Of a stretch of DNA of 64,000 nt, positions 40,873 through 50,811 are shown one piece after another (positions within the stretch are counted from its first letter, which is position 1; each line of letters begins with the position of its first letter). The translations under genes were made by a program, and so were the position numbers. The DNA is from Bacteroidota bacterium (GTDB lineage: Bacteria > Bacteroidota > Bacteroidia > B-17B0 > Aurantibacillaceae): contig JACCXH010000007.1 in NCBI GenBank assembly GCA_013697245.1, positions 123,255 through 187,254 on the forward strand, written 5' to 3'. Under the pieces are notes generated by a model. It did no database searches, was not told the origin of the DNA, and saw only the letters and a program-made list of their open reading frames with translations.

Positions 40873-43800
40873 ATGTTAGATAAAGTCATACACTTTTCTA
40901 TAAAAAACAAAATCATTATCGGGTTACTAACCTTGGTGTTGATTATTTGGGGCAGTTACTCAGTAACACAATTACCAATTGATGCGGTACCCGACATCAC
41001 AAACAATCAGGTGCAAATAATAACGGTTTCACCCTCGTTAGCCGCCGAAGAAATCGAAAGGCTTGTAACCTTTCCTGTCGAACAAACAATGGCAACAATT
41101 CCGGACATTGAGGAGGTTCGGTCTTTTTCTCGTTTTGGTCTCTCTGTTGTTACTATTGTTTTTAAGGATAAAGTTGATGTATATTGGGCAAGGCAACAAG
41201 TTAGCGAACGTTTAAACCAAGCTAAAACAGTTATTCCGGTTGGTTCCGGTATTCCCGAATTAGCCCCACTTACAACAGGTTTGAGCGAAATTTACCAATA
41301 CGTTATTCATACCAAAAAAGGCTACGAAAAAAAATACAACGCAATGGATCTTCGTACAATTCAAGATTGGATTGTTCGTCGTCAGTTGTTAGGTACAGAA
41401 GGTGTTGCCGATGTTAGCAGTTTTGGCGGTTATTTAAAGCAGTACGAAATTTCACTTAATCCCGATAAGCTTCGTAGTATGAACATAAGTATTAACGATG
41501 TTTTTACTGCACTACAAAAAAATAATCAAAATACTGGCGGTGCTTACATTGATAAAAAACCGAGTGCATACTTTATTAGAAGCGAAGGTTTAGTTGGGAG
41601 TAAAGAAGACATTGAAAAAATTGTTGTGAAACTAAATCCAAACGGCATTCCCGTTTTAATTCGCAACGTAGCAACTGTAAATTATGGTAACGCTACGCGG
41701 TATGGCGCAATGACACGTAATGGCGAAGGCGAAGTTGTAGGTGCAATTGTAATGATGTTAAAAGGCGCAAACTCTTCAAAAGTAATTGGCAATGTAAAAG
41801 AGCGAATGAAACAAATTGAAAAATCCTTGCCCGAAGGCGTTGTGGTTGAACCTTTCTTGGACCGTTCTAAATTAGTAAACAACGCAATAAGTACCGTTAC
41901 AAAAAACTTAGCCGAAGGCGCGCTAATTGTAATTTTTGTTTTGGTTCTTTTACTTGGTAACCTAAGAGCAGGTTTAGTTGTTGCTTCTGTAATTCCGTTG
42001 GCAATGCTATTTGCAATTTCACTAATGAATTTTTTCGGAGTATCGGGCAATTTAATGAGTTTAGGCGCAATTGATTTTGGTTTGATAGTAGATGGTGCAG
42101 TAATTATTGTAGAGGCAACATTGCATCACATTACCAATCGCAAAAAGATTAACGGTACAAGCGGTCAGTTATTATCGCAAGATGAAATGGATAACGAAGT
42201 TTATGTTTCCGCATCCAAAATAAGAAACTCGGCGGCCTTTGGCGAAATCATTATCCTAATTGTGTATTTACCAATACTTGCTTTAGTTGGTGTTGAAGGC
42301 AAAATGTTTAGCCCAATGGCACAAACTGTAGCCTTTGCCATATTAGGTGCATTTCTTTTATCAATTACATACGTGCCAATGATGTCGGCTTTATTCCTTA
42401 GTAAAAAAGCAGTTCATACAAAAAACATTTCCGACCGCATCATGTCATTCTTTCAAAAAATATACGATCCTTTAATTTTGTTCTCACTAAAACGAAAAGC
42501 GCTTGTATTAAGTACCGCCGTTGTTCTTTTCATAATTAGCCTTGGTGTATTTATGAATATGGGCGGCGAATTTATTCCAACATTAGATGAAGGTGATTTT
42601 GCAGTTGAAACAAGAGTTTTAACGGGCAGTTCTATTTCTGAAACTATTGAAGCCTCTTTGCGCGCATCAAAAATTCTTAAAGCAAGTTTTCCCGAAGTAA
42701 ATCAAGTAGTAGCTAAAATTGGTTCGGGCGAAATTCCAACCGATCCTATGCCTGTTGAAGCTTGTGATTTAATGATAATCTTAAAAGATAAATCAGAGTG
42801 GACAAGCGCATCTTCACGCGACGAACTTGCCGAAAAAATGTCAAAAGCTTTAGAAGATATTCCTGGCGTTACATTTAGTTTTCAGCAACCAATTCAAATG
42901 CGCTTTAACGAATTAATGACGGGCGCAAAACAAGATGTGGTAATAAAGGTGTATGGCGAAGATTTAGATGTACTAACCCGTTATGCAAACCAAATCGGCA
43001 AACTTGCAACAAGTGTTGATGGTGCGCAGGATATTTATATTGAGCAAGCCACAGGGCAATCGCAAATAGTTGTAAAATTTAATCGCGACAAAATTGCTCA
43101 ATTCGGCTTAACAATCGAAGATGTAAACCGCGTAATAAAAATGGGCTTTGCAGGCGAAAGTGCAGGCATGGTTTACGAAGGTGAAAAACGATTTGATATG
43201 GTAGTCCGTTTAGAAAAAGATAATCGCAAAAGTATTGAAGATATAAATAATCTTTTCATTACAACCCCAACGGGCAATCAGGTTCCCGTTTCGCAGTTAG
43301 CCGATGTTGAATTTAAAATTAGTCCAAACCAAATTCAACGCGACGATGCCAAACGAAGAATTACAATTGGTTTTAATGTTCGTGGAAAAGATATAGAGAG
43401 CGTTGTAAAAGAAATGCAATCAAAGATTGACAATAATGTTAAGTTCGAGGCAGGTTACTTCCCCACTTATGGTGGCACTTTTAAAAATCTATTGGAAGCA
43501 AAAAAACGTTTATCAATTGCGGTTCCTGCTGCATTGTTTTTGATTTTTATTCTTTTGTTCTTCACCTTCCGTTCATTTAAACAAAGTCTTTTAATTTTTA
43601 CTGCTATTCCACTTTCAGCCATCGGCGGTGTGTTTGCTTTGTGGTTACGCGATATGCCATTCAGTATTTCAGCAGGCGTTGGCTTTATTGCTTTGTTTGG
43701 TGTAGCAGTTTTAAATGGTATTGTTTTAATTGCCGAATTTAATCACCTTAAAAAAGAAGGCTTAACCGATCTTAAAGAAATTATTTTAAAAGGTACGGCT

Positions 43801-45246
43801 GTTAGATTGCGCCCTGTAATTATGACAGCCCTTGTAGCTTCTTTGGGTTTCCTACCAATGGCTCTATCACACGGTTCCGGCGCCGAAGTTCAAAAACCCT
43901 TAGCTACAGTTGTAATCGGTGGTTTAATAACAGCAACCTTACTTACACTTTTAATATTGCCAATACTGTTCATCTATTCCGAAAAAATTAAATCAACCAA
44001 AATGAAAACAAACATCGTTTCTCTTCTGTTGCCGTTTATGTTTTTTGTTCCAACCATAAACAAAGCGCAAATTAATGGTTTAACATTGCAACAAGCAATA
44101 GCCGAAGCATTAAAAAACAATGCAGGCATTAAAGCAGGTCAGTTTGAAATAGATTATAGTCGAACATTAAAACGAACAGCTACCGACATTGGTAAAACAA
44201 ATGTTGCGTTAATCTACGGGCAGTATAACTCCATTAAAACCGATAATAATATTTCAATTACCCAAAGCATTCCTTTTCCTACTTTGTTTTCAAGTCAAGC
44301 TAAACTTGGGACAGCATTAATTAAAGGAAGCGAACTTAAATTGCAGGTTTCCCAAAACGAATTAACCAGTCAGGTAAAATCGGTTTATAATTACCTTAAG
44401 TTTTTACAAGCCGAAAATAAATTACTTGTAAGTAAGGATAGTATTTACAGCCGGTTTTTAAAAGCCTCTGAACTCCGCTTAAAAACAGGCGAAAGTAATT
44501 TGCTCGAAAAAACAACTGCCGAAACACAGTTAATGGAAGTTCGCAATCTTCTTTCTCAAAATCAATACAACACTCAAATGTATCAAGCGCACTTAAAGGC
44601 TTTACTCAATTCAAAATCTCAAGTTCAAATTAATGAACAAGAAATAAAAAAACTTGAATTGACCGTTCAAACCGATAGTAGTTCTGTCAATCAAAATCCA
44701 ATGCTCTCATATTTTAAACAACAAGTTGAGATAAGTAATAGGCAGAAGAAAGTAGAAACGGCAAAAGTGCTCCCCGATTTTACGATTGGTTATTTCAATC
44801 AAAGTTTAATTGGTAATCAAAACATAAATGGTGCCGACCAATATTTTGATGGCTCAAAACGTTTTACCGGCATACAAGTTGGTATTTCTATTCCCATATG
44901 GTTTGTACCTCAAACGGCTCGTGCAAAAGCGGCAGGTATAAATCAACAAGTAACTCAAAGCAATTTTGAACAGGAGCAAGCAAACCTTCAAGGTCAATAT
45001 GGTCAAGCGGTGCAAGAGTATTTAAAAAATAAAAACACTTTAGAGTATTACGAAAGTAGCGCTCTGCCAAGTGCCGATTTAATTATTAAACAAGCCGACA
45101 AAGGTTTTAAAAGCGGTGAGATCGGTTATGTTGAATATTTACAAGCGTTAAAAAATGCGCTCACAATTAAATCGGGTTACTTGCAAACATTAAATCAATA
45201 TAATCAAAGCATTATTGTGTTAGAATTTTTATCAGGTAAAAAATAA
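40873..45246 (+). CDS. CusA/CzcA family heavy-metal RND transporter fused to a TolC-like outer membrane factor
   Basis: QLPIDAVPDITNNQVQI, GAIDFGLIVDGAVIIVEA, GGEFIPTLDEGDFAVE (RND); from about 44002 MKTNIVSLLLPFMFFVPTINKAQINGLTLQQAIAEALKNN (TolC-like). Confidence 0.93.
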   Translation: MLDKVIHFSIKNKIIIGLLTLVLIIWGSYSVTQLPIDAVPDITNNQVQIITVSPSLAAEEIERLVTFPVEQTMATIPDIEEVRSFSRFGLSVVTIVFKDKVDVYWARQQVSERLNQAKTVIPVGSGIPELAPLTTGLSEIYQYVIHTKKGYEKKYNAMDLRTIQDWIVRRQLLGTEGVADVSSFGGYLKQYEISLNPDKLRSMNISINDVFTALQKNNQNTGGAYIDKKPSAYFIRSEGLVGSKEDIEKIVVKLNPNGIPVLIRNVATVNYGNATRYGAMTRNGEGEVVGAIVMMLKGANSSKVIGNVKERMKQIEKSLPEGVVVEPFLDRSKLVNNAISTVTKNLAEGALIVIFVLVLLLGNLRAGLVVASVIPLAMLFAISLMNFFGVSGNLMSLGAIDFGLIVDGAVIIVEATLHHITNRKKINGTSGQLLSQDEMDNEVYVSASKIRNSAAFGEIIILIVYLPILALVGVEGKMFSPMAQTVAFAILGAFLLSITYVPMMSALFLSKKAVHTKNISDRIMSFFQKIYDPLILFSLKRKALVLSTAVVLFIISLGVFMNMGGEFIPTLDEGDFAVETRVLTGSSISETIEASLRASKILKASFPEVNQVVAKIGSGEIPTDPMPVEACDLMIILKDKSEWTSASSRDELAEKMSKALEDIPGVTFSFQQPIQMRFNELMTGAKQDVVIKVYGEDLDVLTRYANQIGKLATSVDGAQDIYIEQATGQSQIVVKFNRDKIAQFGLTIEDVNRVIKMGFAGESAGMVYEGEKRFDMVVRLEKDNRKSIEDINNLFITTPTGNQVPVSQLADVEFKISPNQIQRDDAKRRITIGFNVRGKDIESVVKEMQSKIDNNVKFEAGYFPTYGGTFKNLLEAKKRLSIAVPAALFLIFILLFFTFRSFKQSLLIFTAIPLSAIGGVFALWLRDMPFSISAGVGFIALFGVAVLNGIVLIAEFNHLKKEGLTDLKEIILKGTAVRLRPVIMTALVASLGFLPMALSHGSGAEVQKPLATVVIGGLITATLLTLLILPILFIYSEKIKSTKMKTNIVSLLLPFMFFVPTINKAQINGLTLQQAIAEALKNNAGIKAGQFEIDYSRTLKRTATDIGKTNVALIYGQYNSIKTDNNISITQSIPFPTLFSSQAKLGTALIKGSELKLQVSQNELTSQVKSVYNYLKFLQAENKLLVSKDSIYSRFLKASELRLKTGESNLLEKTTAETQLMEVRNLLSQNQYNTQMYQAHLKALLNSKSQVQINEQEIKKLELTVQTDSSSVNQNPMLSYFKQQVEISNRQKKVETAKVLPDFTIGYFNQSLIGNQNINGADQYFDGSKRFTGIQVGISIPIWFVPQTARAKAAGINQQVTQSNFEQEQANLQGQYGQAVQEYLKNKNTLEYYESSALPSADLIIKQADKGFKSGEIGYVEYLQALKNALTIKSGYLQTLNQYNQSIIVLEFLSGKK

Positions 45247-45264
45247 TATTTAAAATAAAGGATT

Positions 45265-46434
45265 ATGAAAACAAATAAAATAATAAAACAAATTAGCATG
45301 TTACTAATAATTGCTGTTTTACTTTCTTCTTGCGGAAACAAAAAGGAAGAAACAAAAGAGGAAATTCCTCACGAAACAAAATTTAATATCGTTGAGTTAA
45401 ACCAACATCAATTTAAAATTGCAGCAGTCACATTGGGCAAAATTGAAATGAAAGCACTTAGCGGTGCCATTAAAGTAAATGGTATGTTAGATGTTCCGCC
45501 ACAAAATTTGGTTAGTATTTCTGCACCAATGGGTGGCGTATTAAAAAGCACTGAGTTATTGCAGGGTATTAAAGTTACCAAAGGTCAGGTAATTGCGGTA
45601 ATGCAAAACGCTGAGTACATTCAGTTACAACAAGACTATATTGATTTTAAAAGTCAGTTAGAGTATTTGGAAGCCGAATACAACCGTCAGCAAGAATTAG
45701 CAAAAGAAAATGTAAATTCTCAAAAAACTCTTTTGCAATCAAAAACCCAGTATCAAAGTATGATGGCAAAAGTTGGTGGTTTAAAATCAAAACTCGCTAT
45801 GCTTGGTATTAATGCAAATCAAATTGAAACAGGCAATTTTCAAAATACAATTACGCTTACTGCTCCCATTAGCGGTTATGTAACACAAGTAAATGTAAAC
45901 ATTGGTTCTTTTGTAAACGCTACCGACATAATGTTTAAAATAGTTGATACAGAACATTTGCATGCCGAGTTAATTGTATTTGAAAAAGATGTTCCTAAAT
46001 TAAAGATCGGACAAAAAGTACGTTTTACATTGGCGAATGAAAACGAAGAGCGCATCGCAACAGTTTATTTAATTGGCAGGGAAATTCGTGAAGACCGTAC
46101 AGTTTTAATCCATTGCCATTTAGATAAGGAAGATACCGAACTATTACCCGGTATGTATTTAAAAGCCTATGTTGAAGCAGGCACACAAACTGTAACTGCC
46201 CTACCCGAAAAAAGCATAGTTAGTTTTGAAGGTAAAAATTATATCTTTATTAGTGAAGGCTTGCATAAAGCAGATGCAAATTATGCTTTTAAAATGATTG
46301 AAGTTAAAAAAGGTATTGAAGAATTGGGCTATATCGAAATAATTTTACCTGAAGATATAACTCCCGAAACACTAATTGTAACTAACGGTGCTTACGATAT
46401 ACTTGCCAAATTAAAAAACAGTGAAGAGGAATAA
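45265..46434 (+). CDS. CusB/CzcB-type efflux RND periplasmic adaptor (lipoprotein)
   Basis: LLSSCGNKKEE lipobox; ISAPMGGVLKSTELLQGIKVTKGQVIAV; ITLTAPISGYVTQVNVNIGSFV. Confidence 0.92.
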   Translation: MKTNKIIKQISMLLIIAVLLSSCGNKKEETKEEIPHETKFNIVELNQHQFKIAAVTLGKIEMKALSGAIKVNGMLDVPPQNLVSISAPMGGVLKSTELLQGIKVTKGQVIAVMQNAEYIQLQQDYIDFKSQLEYLEAEYNRQQELAKENVNSQKTLLQSKTQYQSMMAKVGGLKSKLAMLGINANQIETGNFQNTITLTAPISGYVTQVNVNIGSFVNATDIMFKIVDTEHLHAELIVFEKDVPKLKIGQKVRFTLANENEERIATVYLIGREIREDRTVLIHCHLDKEDTELLPGMYLKAYVEAGTQTVTALPEKSIVSFEGKNYIFISEGLHKADANYAFKMIEVKKGIEELGYIEIILPEDITPETLIVTNGAYDILAKLKNSEEE

Positions 46435-46453
46435 TAAATTTAATCTAAACAAA

Positions 46454-47359
46454 ATGATACACAATCACGATCATCATCATTCTCATGCAGCACCCACGAA
46501 TAATACAACCGCTTTTGTAGTTGGAATAATTCTAAACTCAGCTTTTGTTTTTATAGAAGCTATTGCCGGGTTATATACACACTCCATGTCCTTGCTTGCA
46601 GATGCAGGACATAATTTGAGTGATGTTGCAGGATTGGCACTTGCTTTATTTGCGACTAAACTTGTATCTAAAAAAACGAGCAATCAATTTTCTTTTGGAT
46701 ATCGTCAATCAACAGTACTTGCAGCTTTTTTGAACGCTTGTATTTTACTTGTGTCATTAGGGGCAGTCGCTTATGAAGCCATTATGAGAATAACTGAGCC
46801 GCATCCGATTGAAGGAGGAATCGTAGCAGTTGTAGCAGGAATAGGAATTATTGTTAATTCAGTGACTGCACTGATGTTTATGAAGGACAGCGAAAGAGAT
46901 ATAAATACAAAAGGAGCGTATTTACATATGGCTTCGGATGCTTTAATTTCTTTAGGAGTTGTTATAGCAGGAATGGTAATTATTTATACTAAATGGTATT
47001 GGCTTGATTCTGTTGTGAGTTTAGTTCTGGTCGCTGTTGTTATTTTCGGAACATGGAGTCTTATGAAAGAGTCTTTAAGATTAACATTAAACGGTGTTCC
47101 TAAAGACATTGATATAAACGAAGTAAAAAAATATTTTTTAGGATTAAATGGAGTTACTGATGTTCACGATTTACATATATGGGCAATCAGCACAACCGAA
47201 ACTGCATTAACGGTTCATTTAATTATTCCTGAATTATCAGAAAATGATTTAATTTACGAAAGTATTAAAGAAGAATTGCATCATAAATTCAATATTTCAC
47301 ATTCTACAATACAGATTGAACGCAATAAGGGACAATTTCATTGCGAACAGAAGTGTTAA
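46454..47359 (+). CDS. cation diffusion facilitator (CzcD-like)
   Basis: N-terminal HNHDHHHSH; SMSLLADAGHNLSDVAGLALALFA; HMASDALISLGVVIAG. Confidence 0.93.
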   Translation: MIHNHDHHHSHAAPTNNTTAFVVGIILNSAFVFIEAIAGLYTHSMSLLADAGHNLSDVAGLALALFATKLVSKKTSNQFSFGYRQSTVLAAFLNACILLVSLGAVAYEAIMRITEPHPIEGGIVAVVAGIGIIVNSVTALMFMKDSERDINTKGAYLHMASDALISLGVVIAGMVIIYTKWYWLDSVVSLVLVAVVIFGTWSLMKESLRLTLNGVPKDIDINEVKKYFLGLNGVTDVHDLHIWAISTTETALTVHLIIPELSENDLIYESIKEELHHKFNISHSTIQIERNKGQFHCEQKC

Positions 47360-47452
47360 TTTTCTCCCTAAATTCTAATTAATAGCATCTACAATCGCTA
47401 ACAAAAAAATAAATTTGGTTGCTCAAAACATTAATCGTTACTTTGCGATAGA

Positions 47453-47818
47453 ATGACTACCAGTAGTAAAGTAATTATAGGCAAAAAGGAAGAAGACTTA
47501 GCTCGTTTCTGTGCTTCTTTAGCAAATACCACACGCATAGCTATATTGCAAACTTTAGCTTGCCGTAATAACTGCGAAGGCAATATTTACGAAGTGGCAG
47601 GCTTAAGTAAGTTTACCGTAGGTATGAATTTAAAGTATCTAAAAAGGTACGGCCTTATTAAAGGATCGCTTTCATCAAAAAACATTTCTTATTGCATAGA
47701 TTTTGAAAAGCTCGATGAGTTTAAAAATGCTTTTGATGAGTTTTACAATAAGGTAACGGTAAATAAACAAATAATAAACTCCGAAAATGTACCTTGCACA
47801 TCGGTTAAAATTATTTAA
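47453..47818 (+). CDS. ArsR-like winged-helix regulator
   Basis: [55 protein letters not shown]. Confidence 0.8.
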   Translation: MTTSSKVIIGKKEEDLARFCASLANTTRIAILQTLACRNNCEGNIYEVAGLSKFTVGMNLKYLKRYGLIKGSLSSKNISYCIDFEKLDEFKNAFDEFYNKVTVNKQIINSENVPCTSVKII

Positions 47819-47820
47819 AA

Positions 47821-48150
47821 ATGGGAACAACAAAAACAGAAGAATTTACAATTAAGCAAAACAAAATTGCAAAATACACTAAGGCATTGGCTCACCCTGC
47901 TCGTATTGCAATATTAGAACTGCTTATTAAAAAAGAAGCTTGCATTTGTGGCGATATAGTTGATGAGCTTCCACTCTCACAAAGCACCGTATCGCAACAT
48001 TTAAAAGAACTAAAAGATGCTGGTCTTATTAAAGGAGATATTGACGGTGTAAAAGTGTGCTATTGCGTTGATGAAAAAGAATGGGAAACCGCTAAAACAT
48101 ACTTAACTACTTTCTTTACCACGTTCACCAATAAAAAGAAGTGCTGTTAA
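47821..48150 (+). CDS. ArsR family metalloregulator
   Basis: [53 protein letters not shown]-terminal KKCC. Confidence 0.92.
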   Translation: MGTTKTEEFTIKQNKIAKYTKALAHPARIAILELLIKKEACICGDIVDELPLSQSTVSQHLKELKDAGLIKGDIDGVKVCYCVDEKEWETAKTYLTTFFTTFTNKKKCC

Positions 48151-48210
48151 AAAAATTTACCTTTTATTATCGCCAATTAACGATTAAACAAACATTAAAA
48201 CTAAATAACC

Positions 48211-48687
48211 ATGAAACTATCAGAAATCAAAAATCATCTTAGCACAGCTACGGGCGTAAACTTTCAACTTCCTAATGGTACATTCGTACCCGAACACTTT
48301 CATGTTACCGAAGTTGGTATCATTCAAAAAAACTTTATTGATTGTGGCGGTACAGTTCGCAACGAAAAAGTAGCAAACTTTCAATTGTGGAACGCTAACG
48401 ACACCGACCATCGTTTAAAACCACAAAAACTAATCAACATCATTCTTCTATCCGAAAAAGTATTGGGTATGGAAGATCTTGAAGTTGAAGTTGAATATCA
48501 ATCCGACACCATTGGTAAATACGGTATTGATTATAACGGAAAGGATTTTGTATTACTTTCAAAACAAACCGATTGTTTGGCAAAAGAAAATTGCGGAGTT
48601 CCCAGCGATAAGAAAAAAGTCTCTTTGTCAGACTTAACAACCGAAAAAGAAGCTTGTTGTACCCCCGGAAACGGAAAATGCTGTTAA
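48211..48687 (+). CDS. DUF6428-like protein
   Basis: 158 aa; position between ArsR and arsenate-reductase-like gene; C-terminus EACCTPGNGKCC. Confidence 0.7.
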   Translation: MKLSEIKNHLSTATGVNFQLPNGTFVPEHFHVTEVGIIQKNFIDCGGTVRNEKVANFQLWNANDTDHRLKPQKLINIILLSEKVLGMEDLEVEVEYQSDTIGKYGIDYNGKDFVLLSKQTDCLAKENCGVPSDKKKVSLSDLTTEKEACCTPGNGKCC

Positions 48688-48698
48688 ACAAATTTAGT

Positions 48699-49313
48699 AT
48701 GTATTCATCTATTAAATCCTATTGCGATAGTCTTATTGCCGATTTCAATTCAATTCCGCACCGCCGAAAAGAATTATTAGAAAAAATAGCGCAATATATT
48801 TCCTATAAGCAAAAAGAAAACAAACCCATTAATTTGGTTTATATCTGCACGCACAATTCGCGACGCAGTCATTTCGGGCAAGTGTGGGCAAAAGTGGCGA
48901 GTGATTATTTTAAAATAAAAAATGTAAACACTTTTTCGGGAGGCACTGAAGCAACTGCATTTAACATCAACGCAATTAATTCTTTAAAAAGGGTTGGCTT
49001 TGAAATCAAACCCATTAACGTTGAGAAAAACTCAACTTATCACATTCTCTTTGACGACAACGAGAAACCCATTGTGTGTTATTCAAAAGTTTACGACGAC
49101 CCGAAAAATCCGCAGAAAGAGTTTACAGCAATAATGACTTGTAGCGATGCCGAAGAAAATTGCCCTTTTATTCCTGCGGTTGAATTACGCATCGGTACAA
49201 CTTACGACGACCCAAAGGCTTTTGATAACACCCCTTTACAAGATGCAAAGTACGATGAGCGTTGCAAGCAAATTGCTTTAGAAACATTTTACGTTTTTTC
49301 AAAAGTAAAATAG
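48699..49313 (+). CDS. arsenate-reductase-like low-molecular-weight protein tyrosine phosphatase
   Basis: LVYICTHNSRRSHFGQVWAKVASDYF P-loop; SGGTEATAFN; CSDAEENCPFIP. Confidence 0.85.
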   Translation: MYSSIKSYCDSLIADFNSIPHRRKELLEKIAQYISYKQKENKPINLVYICTHNSRRSHFGQVWAKVASDYFKIKNVNTFSGGTEATAFNINAINSLKRVGFEIKPINVEKNSTYHILFDDNEKPIVCYSKVYDDPKNPQKEFTAIMTCSDAEENCPFIPAVELRIGTTYDDPKAFDNTPLQDAKYDERCKQIALETFYVFSKVK

Positions 49314-49314
49314 T

Positions 49315-49462
49315 ATGCAGCAATACAAACAACTTTTATTTAGTATATTGCTTTTAGCAAGTCAATTCTCCAACAAGTATTGTAAATAAGCTAGTTGAGG
49401 AGGGAAAAATCATCTATGAGGGGCGTAAAAAGGTTATTATTCCTGATATCAATAAATTGTAA
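49315..49462 (+). pseudogene. remnant of a winged-helix (Crp/Fnr-type) regulator: short N-terminal piece and C-terminal tail in another frame
   Basis: MQQYKQLLFSILLLASQ... followed in a shifted frame by QVNSPTSIVNKLVEEGKIIYEGRKKVIIPDINKL-stop, resembling the end of Crp-type HTH domains. Confidence 0.5.
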
Positions 49463-49470
49463 GACTTAAT

Positions 49471-49486
49471 TGTCGTTTAACTGACA
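49471..49486 (+). promoter_or_regulatory. palindromic operator site 1 (TGTCG-TTTAAC-TGACA)
   Basis: Centre 49478.5, 29.5 bp upstream of the -7-like box TATTTTTA starting at 49508. Confidence 0.65.
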
Positions 49487-49527
49487 ATTCACACCCCATT
49501 TGTTCTCTATTTTTATTAAAAAAAGGA

Positions 49528-49992
49528 ATGAGAACAGTACTTCTTTGTTTAATATTAATCGCAAGCCTATTTTCAAATGCACAGACCAGCGAATCAGACA
49601 AGAGAAAGAAACAATTCAACTTATCAAGCGCAAGTATAGCCGTTGAAGGTTATGACGTTTTAAGCTACTACACAGCAAGTCCAAAAAAAGGTAGCAAGAG
49701 CTTTTCCACCACTCACAATGGCATAACCTATTACTTTACATCACAAGCTAACCTAGATTTATTTAAAAAATCGCCTCAAAAATTTGAGCCAGGCTATGGT
49801 GGATGGTGCGCTTATGCGATGGGAAACACAGGCGAAAAAGTTGAAGTTGATCTTGAAACTTATAAAATAGTTGATGGTAAACTATATCTTTTTTATAATG
49901 CTTATTTCAACAATACCCTACCGAAATGGAACAAAGACGAAAGTAATTTGAAACTCAAAGCCGATAAAAACTGGATAACAATATACAAATGA
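49528..49992 (+). CDS. secreted YHS-domain protein
   Basis: Signal peptide; AVEGYDVLSYYTASPKKGSKSFSTTHNGITYYFTSQANLDLFKKSPQKFEPGYGGWCAYAMG. Confidence 0.9.
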   Translation: MRTVLLCLILIASLFSNAQTSESDKRKKQFNLSSASIAVEGYDVLSYYTASPKKGSKSFSTTHNGITYYFTSQANLDLFKKSPQKFEPGYGGWCAYAMGNTGEKVEVDLETYKIVDGKLYLFYNAYFNNTLPKWNKDESNLKLKADKNWITIYK

Positions 49993-50399
49993 AAAAAATA
50001 AGTTTACTAATACTTTTTCTTGCCATAATTTCTTGTAAAAAGAAAGACGACAAAGCTAAACCCTTAAATGAACCGTTTGATGTATCTCAGGCTACGCTTT
50101 TAAAGCGAGGAAATTTTAGTTCAAATGCTCATACAGTTTCCGGGTGTGTAAGTTTGTACCAGAGCGGAAATTCAAAGGTGGTTTATCTCGAAAATTTTAA
50201 CGCTGATAAAGGCCCGGATCTCAAAGTTTATCTTTCCACTTCAACTGGAAATACAGATATTAAAGACTTAGGGGCTTTAAAAGCTAATTCAGGAAATTTT
50301 TACTATTCGCTTGATACTACAAATTCAAATAAATATACTTATATTTTAATATGGTGCAGAGAATATTCTGTATTGTTTGGTAATTCACAACTTAATTAA
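49989..50399 (+). CDS. DM13-domain lipoprotein
   Basis: IISCKKKDD lipobox; LKRGNFSSNAHTVSGCVSLYQSGNSKVVYLENFNADKGPDLKVYLS. Confidence 0.85.
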   Translation: MKKISLLILFLAIISCKKKDDKAKPLNEPFDVSQATLLKRGNFSSNAHTVSGCVSLYQSGNSKVVYLENFNADKGPDLKVYLSTSTGNTDIKDLGALKANSGNFYYSLDTTNSNKYTYILIWCREYSVLFGNSQLN

Positions 50400-50400
50400 T

Positions 50401-50811
50401 ATGGAAAATTCTAAAACGGAAAAAATTATTTCTTGGATTACAGCAATACTTTCTGCAATTATTATGCTTCAAACACTATATTTTAAATTTAGTGCTGCAC
50501 CTGAAAGTGTTTTTATATTTTCAACACTTCATATGGAGCCTTGGGGACGAATAGGTAGCGGCATTGGAGAATTGATTGCTTCTATTCTTATTCTTATTCC
50601 TGCCACCCGATGGATTGGAGCTATATTGGGATTAGCAATAATATCAGGAGCTATTATTGCGCACTTAACAAAGCTTGGACTTGAAGTCCAGGGTGATGGA
50701 GGATATTTATTCATATTGGCATTAGTTGTTTTTATATCCTGCGGAATATGTTTATATCTTGAAAAAAATAAATTAAAATCCATGTATGTTCGCTTCTTTC
50801 CTGCGGGTTAA
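50401..50811 (+). CDS. DoxX-like membrane protein
   Basis: Four TM pattern, KFSAAPESVFIFSTL...GRIGSGIGELIASILILIP. Confidence 0.65.
   Translation: MENSKTEKIISWITAILSAIIMLQTLYFKFSAAPESVFIFSTLHMEPWGRIGSGIGELIASILILIPATRWIGAILGLAIISGAIIAHLTKLGLEVQGDGGYLFILALVVFISCGICLYLEKNKLKSMYVRFFPAG

Larger units (their letters stand above)
35282..49313. mobile_element. putative integrated element at tRNA-CAU (serine recombinase, unknown genes, metal/metalloid resistance cargo); right end unresolved
   Basis: tRNA-adjacent recombinase, block of unknown small genes, then cargo operons. No copy of the tRNA 3' end was found by eye to the right, so the right boundary is a guess. Confidence 0.5.
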
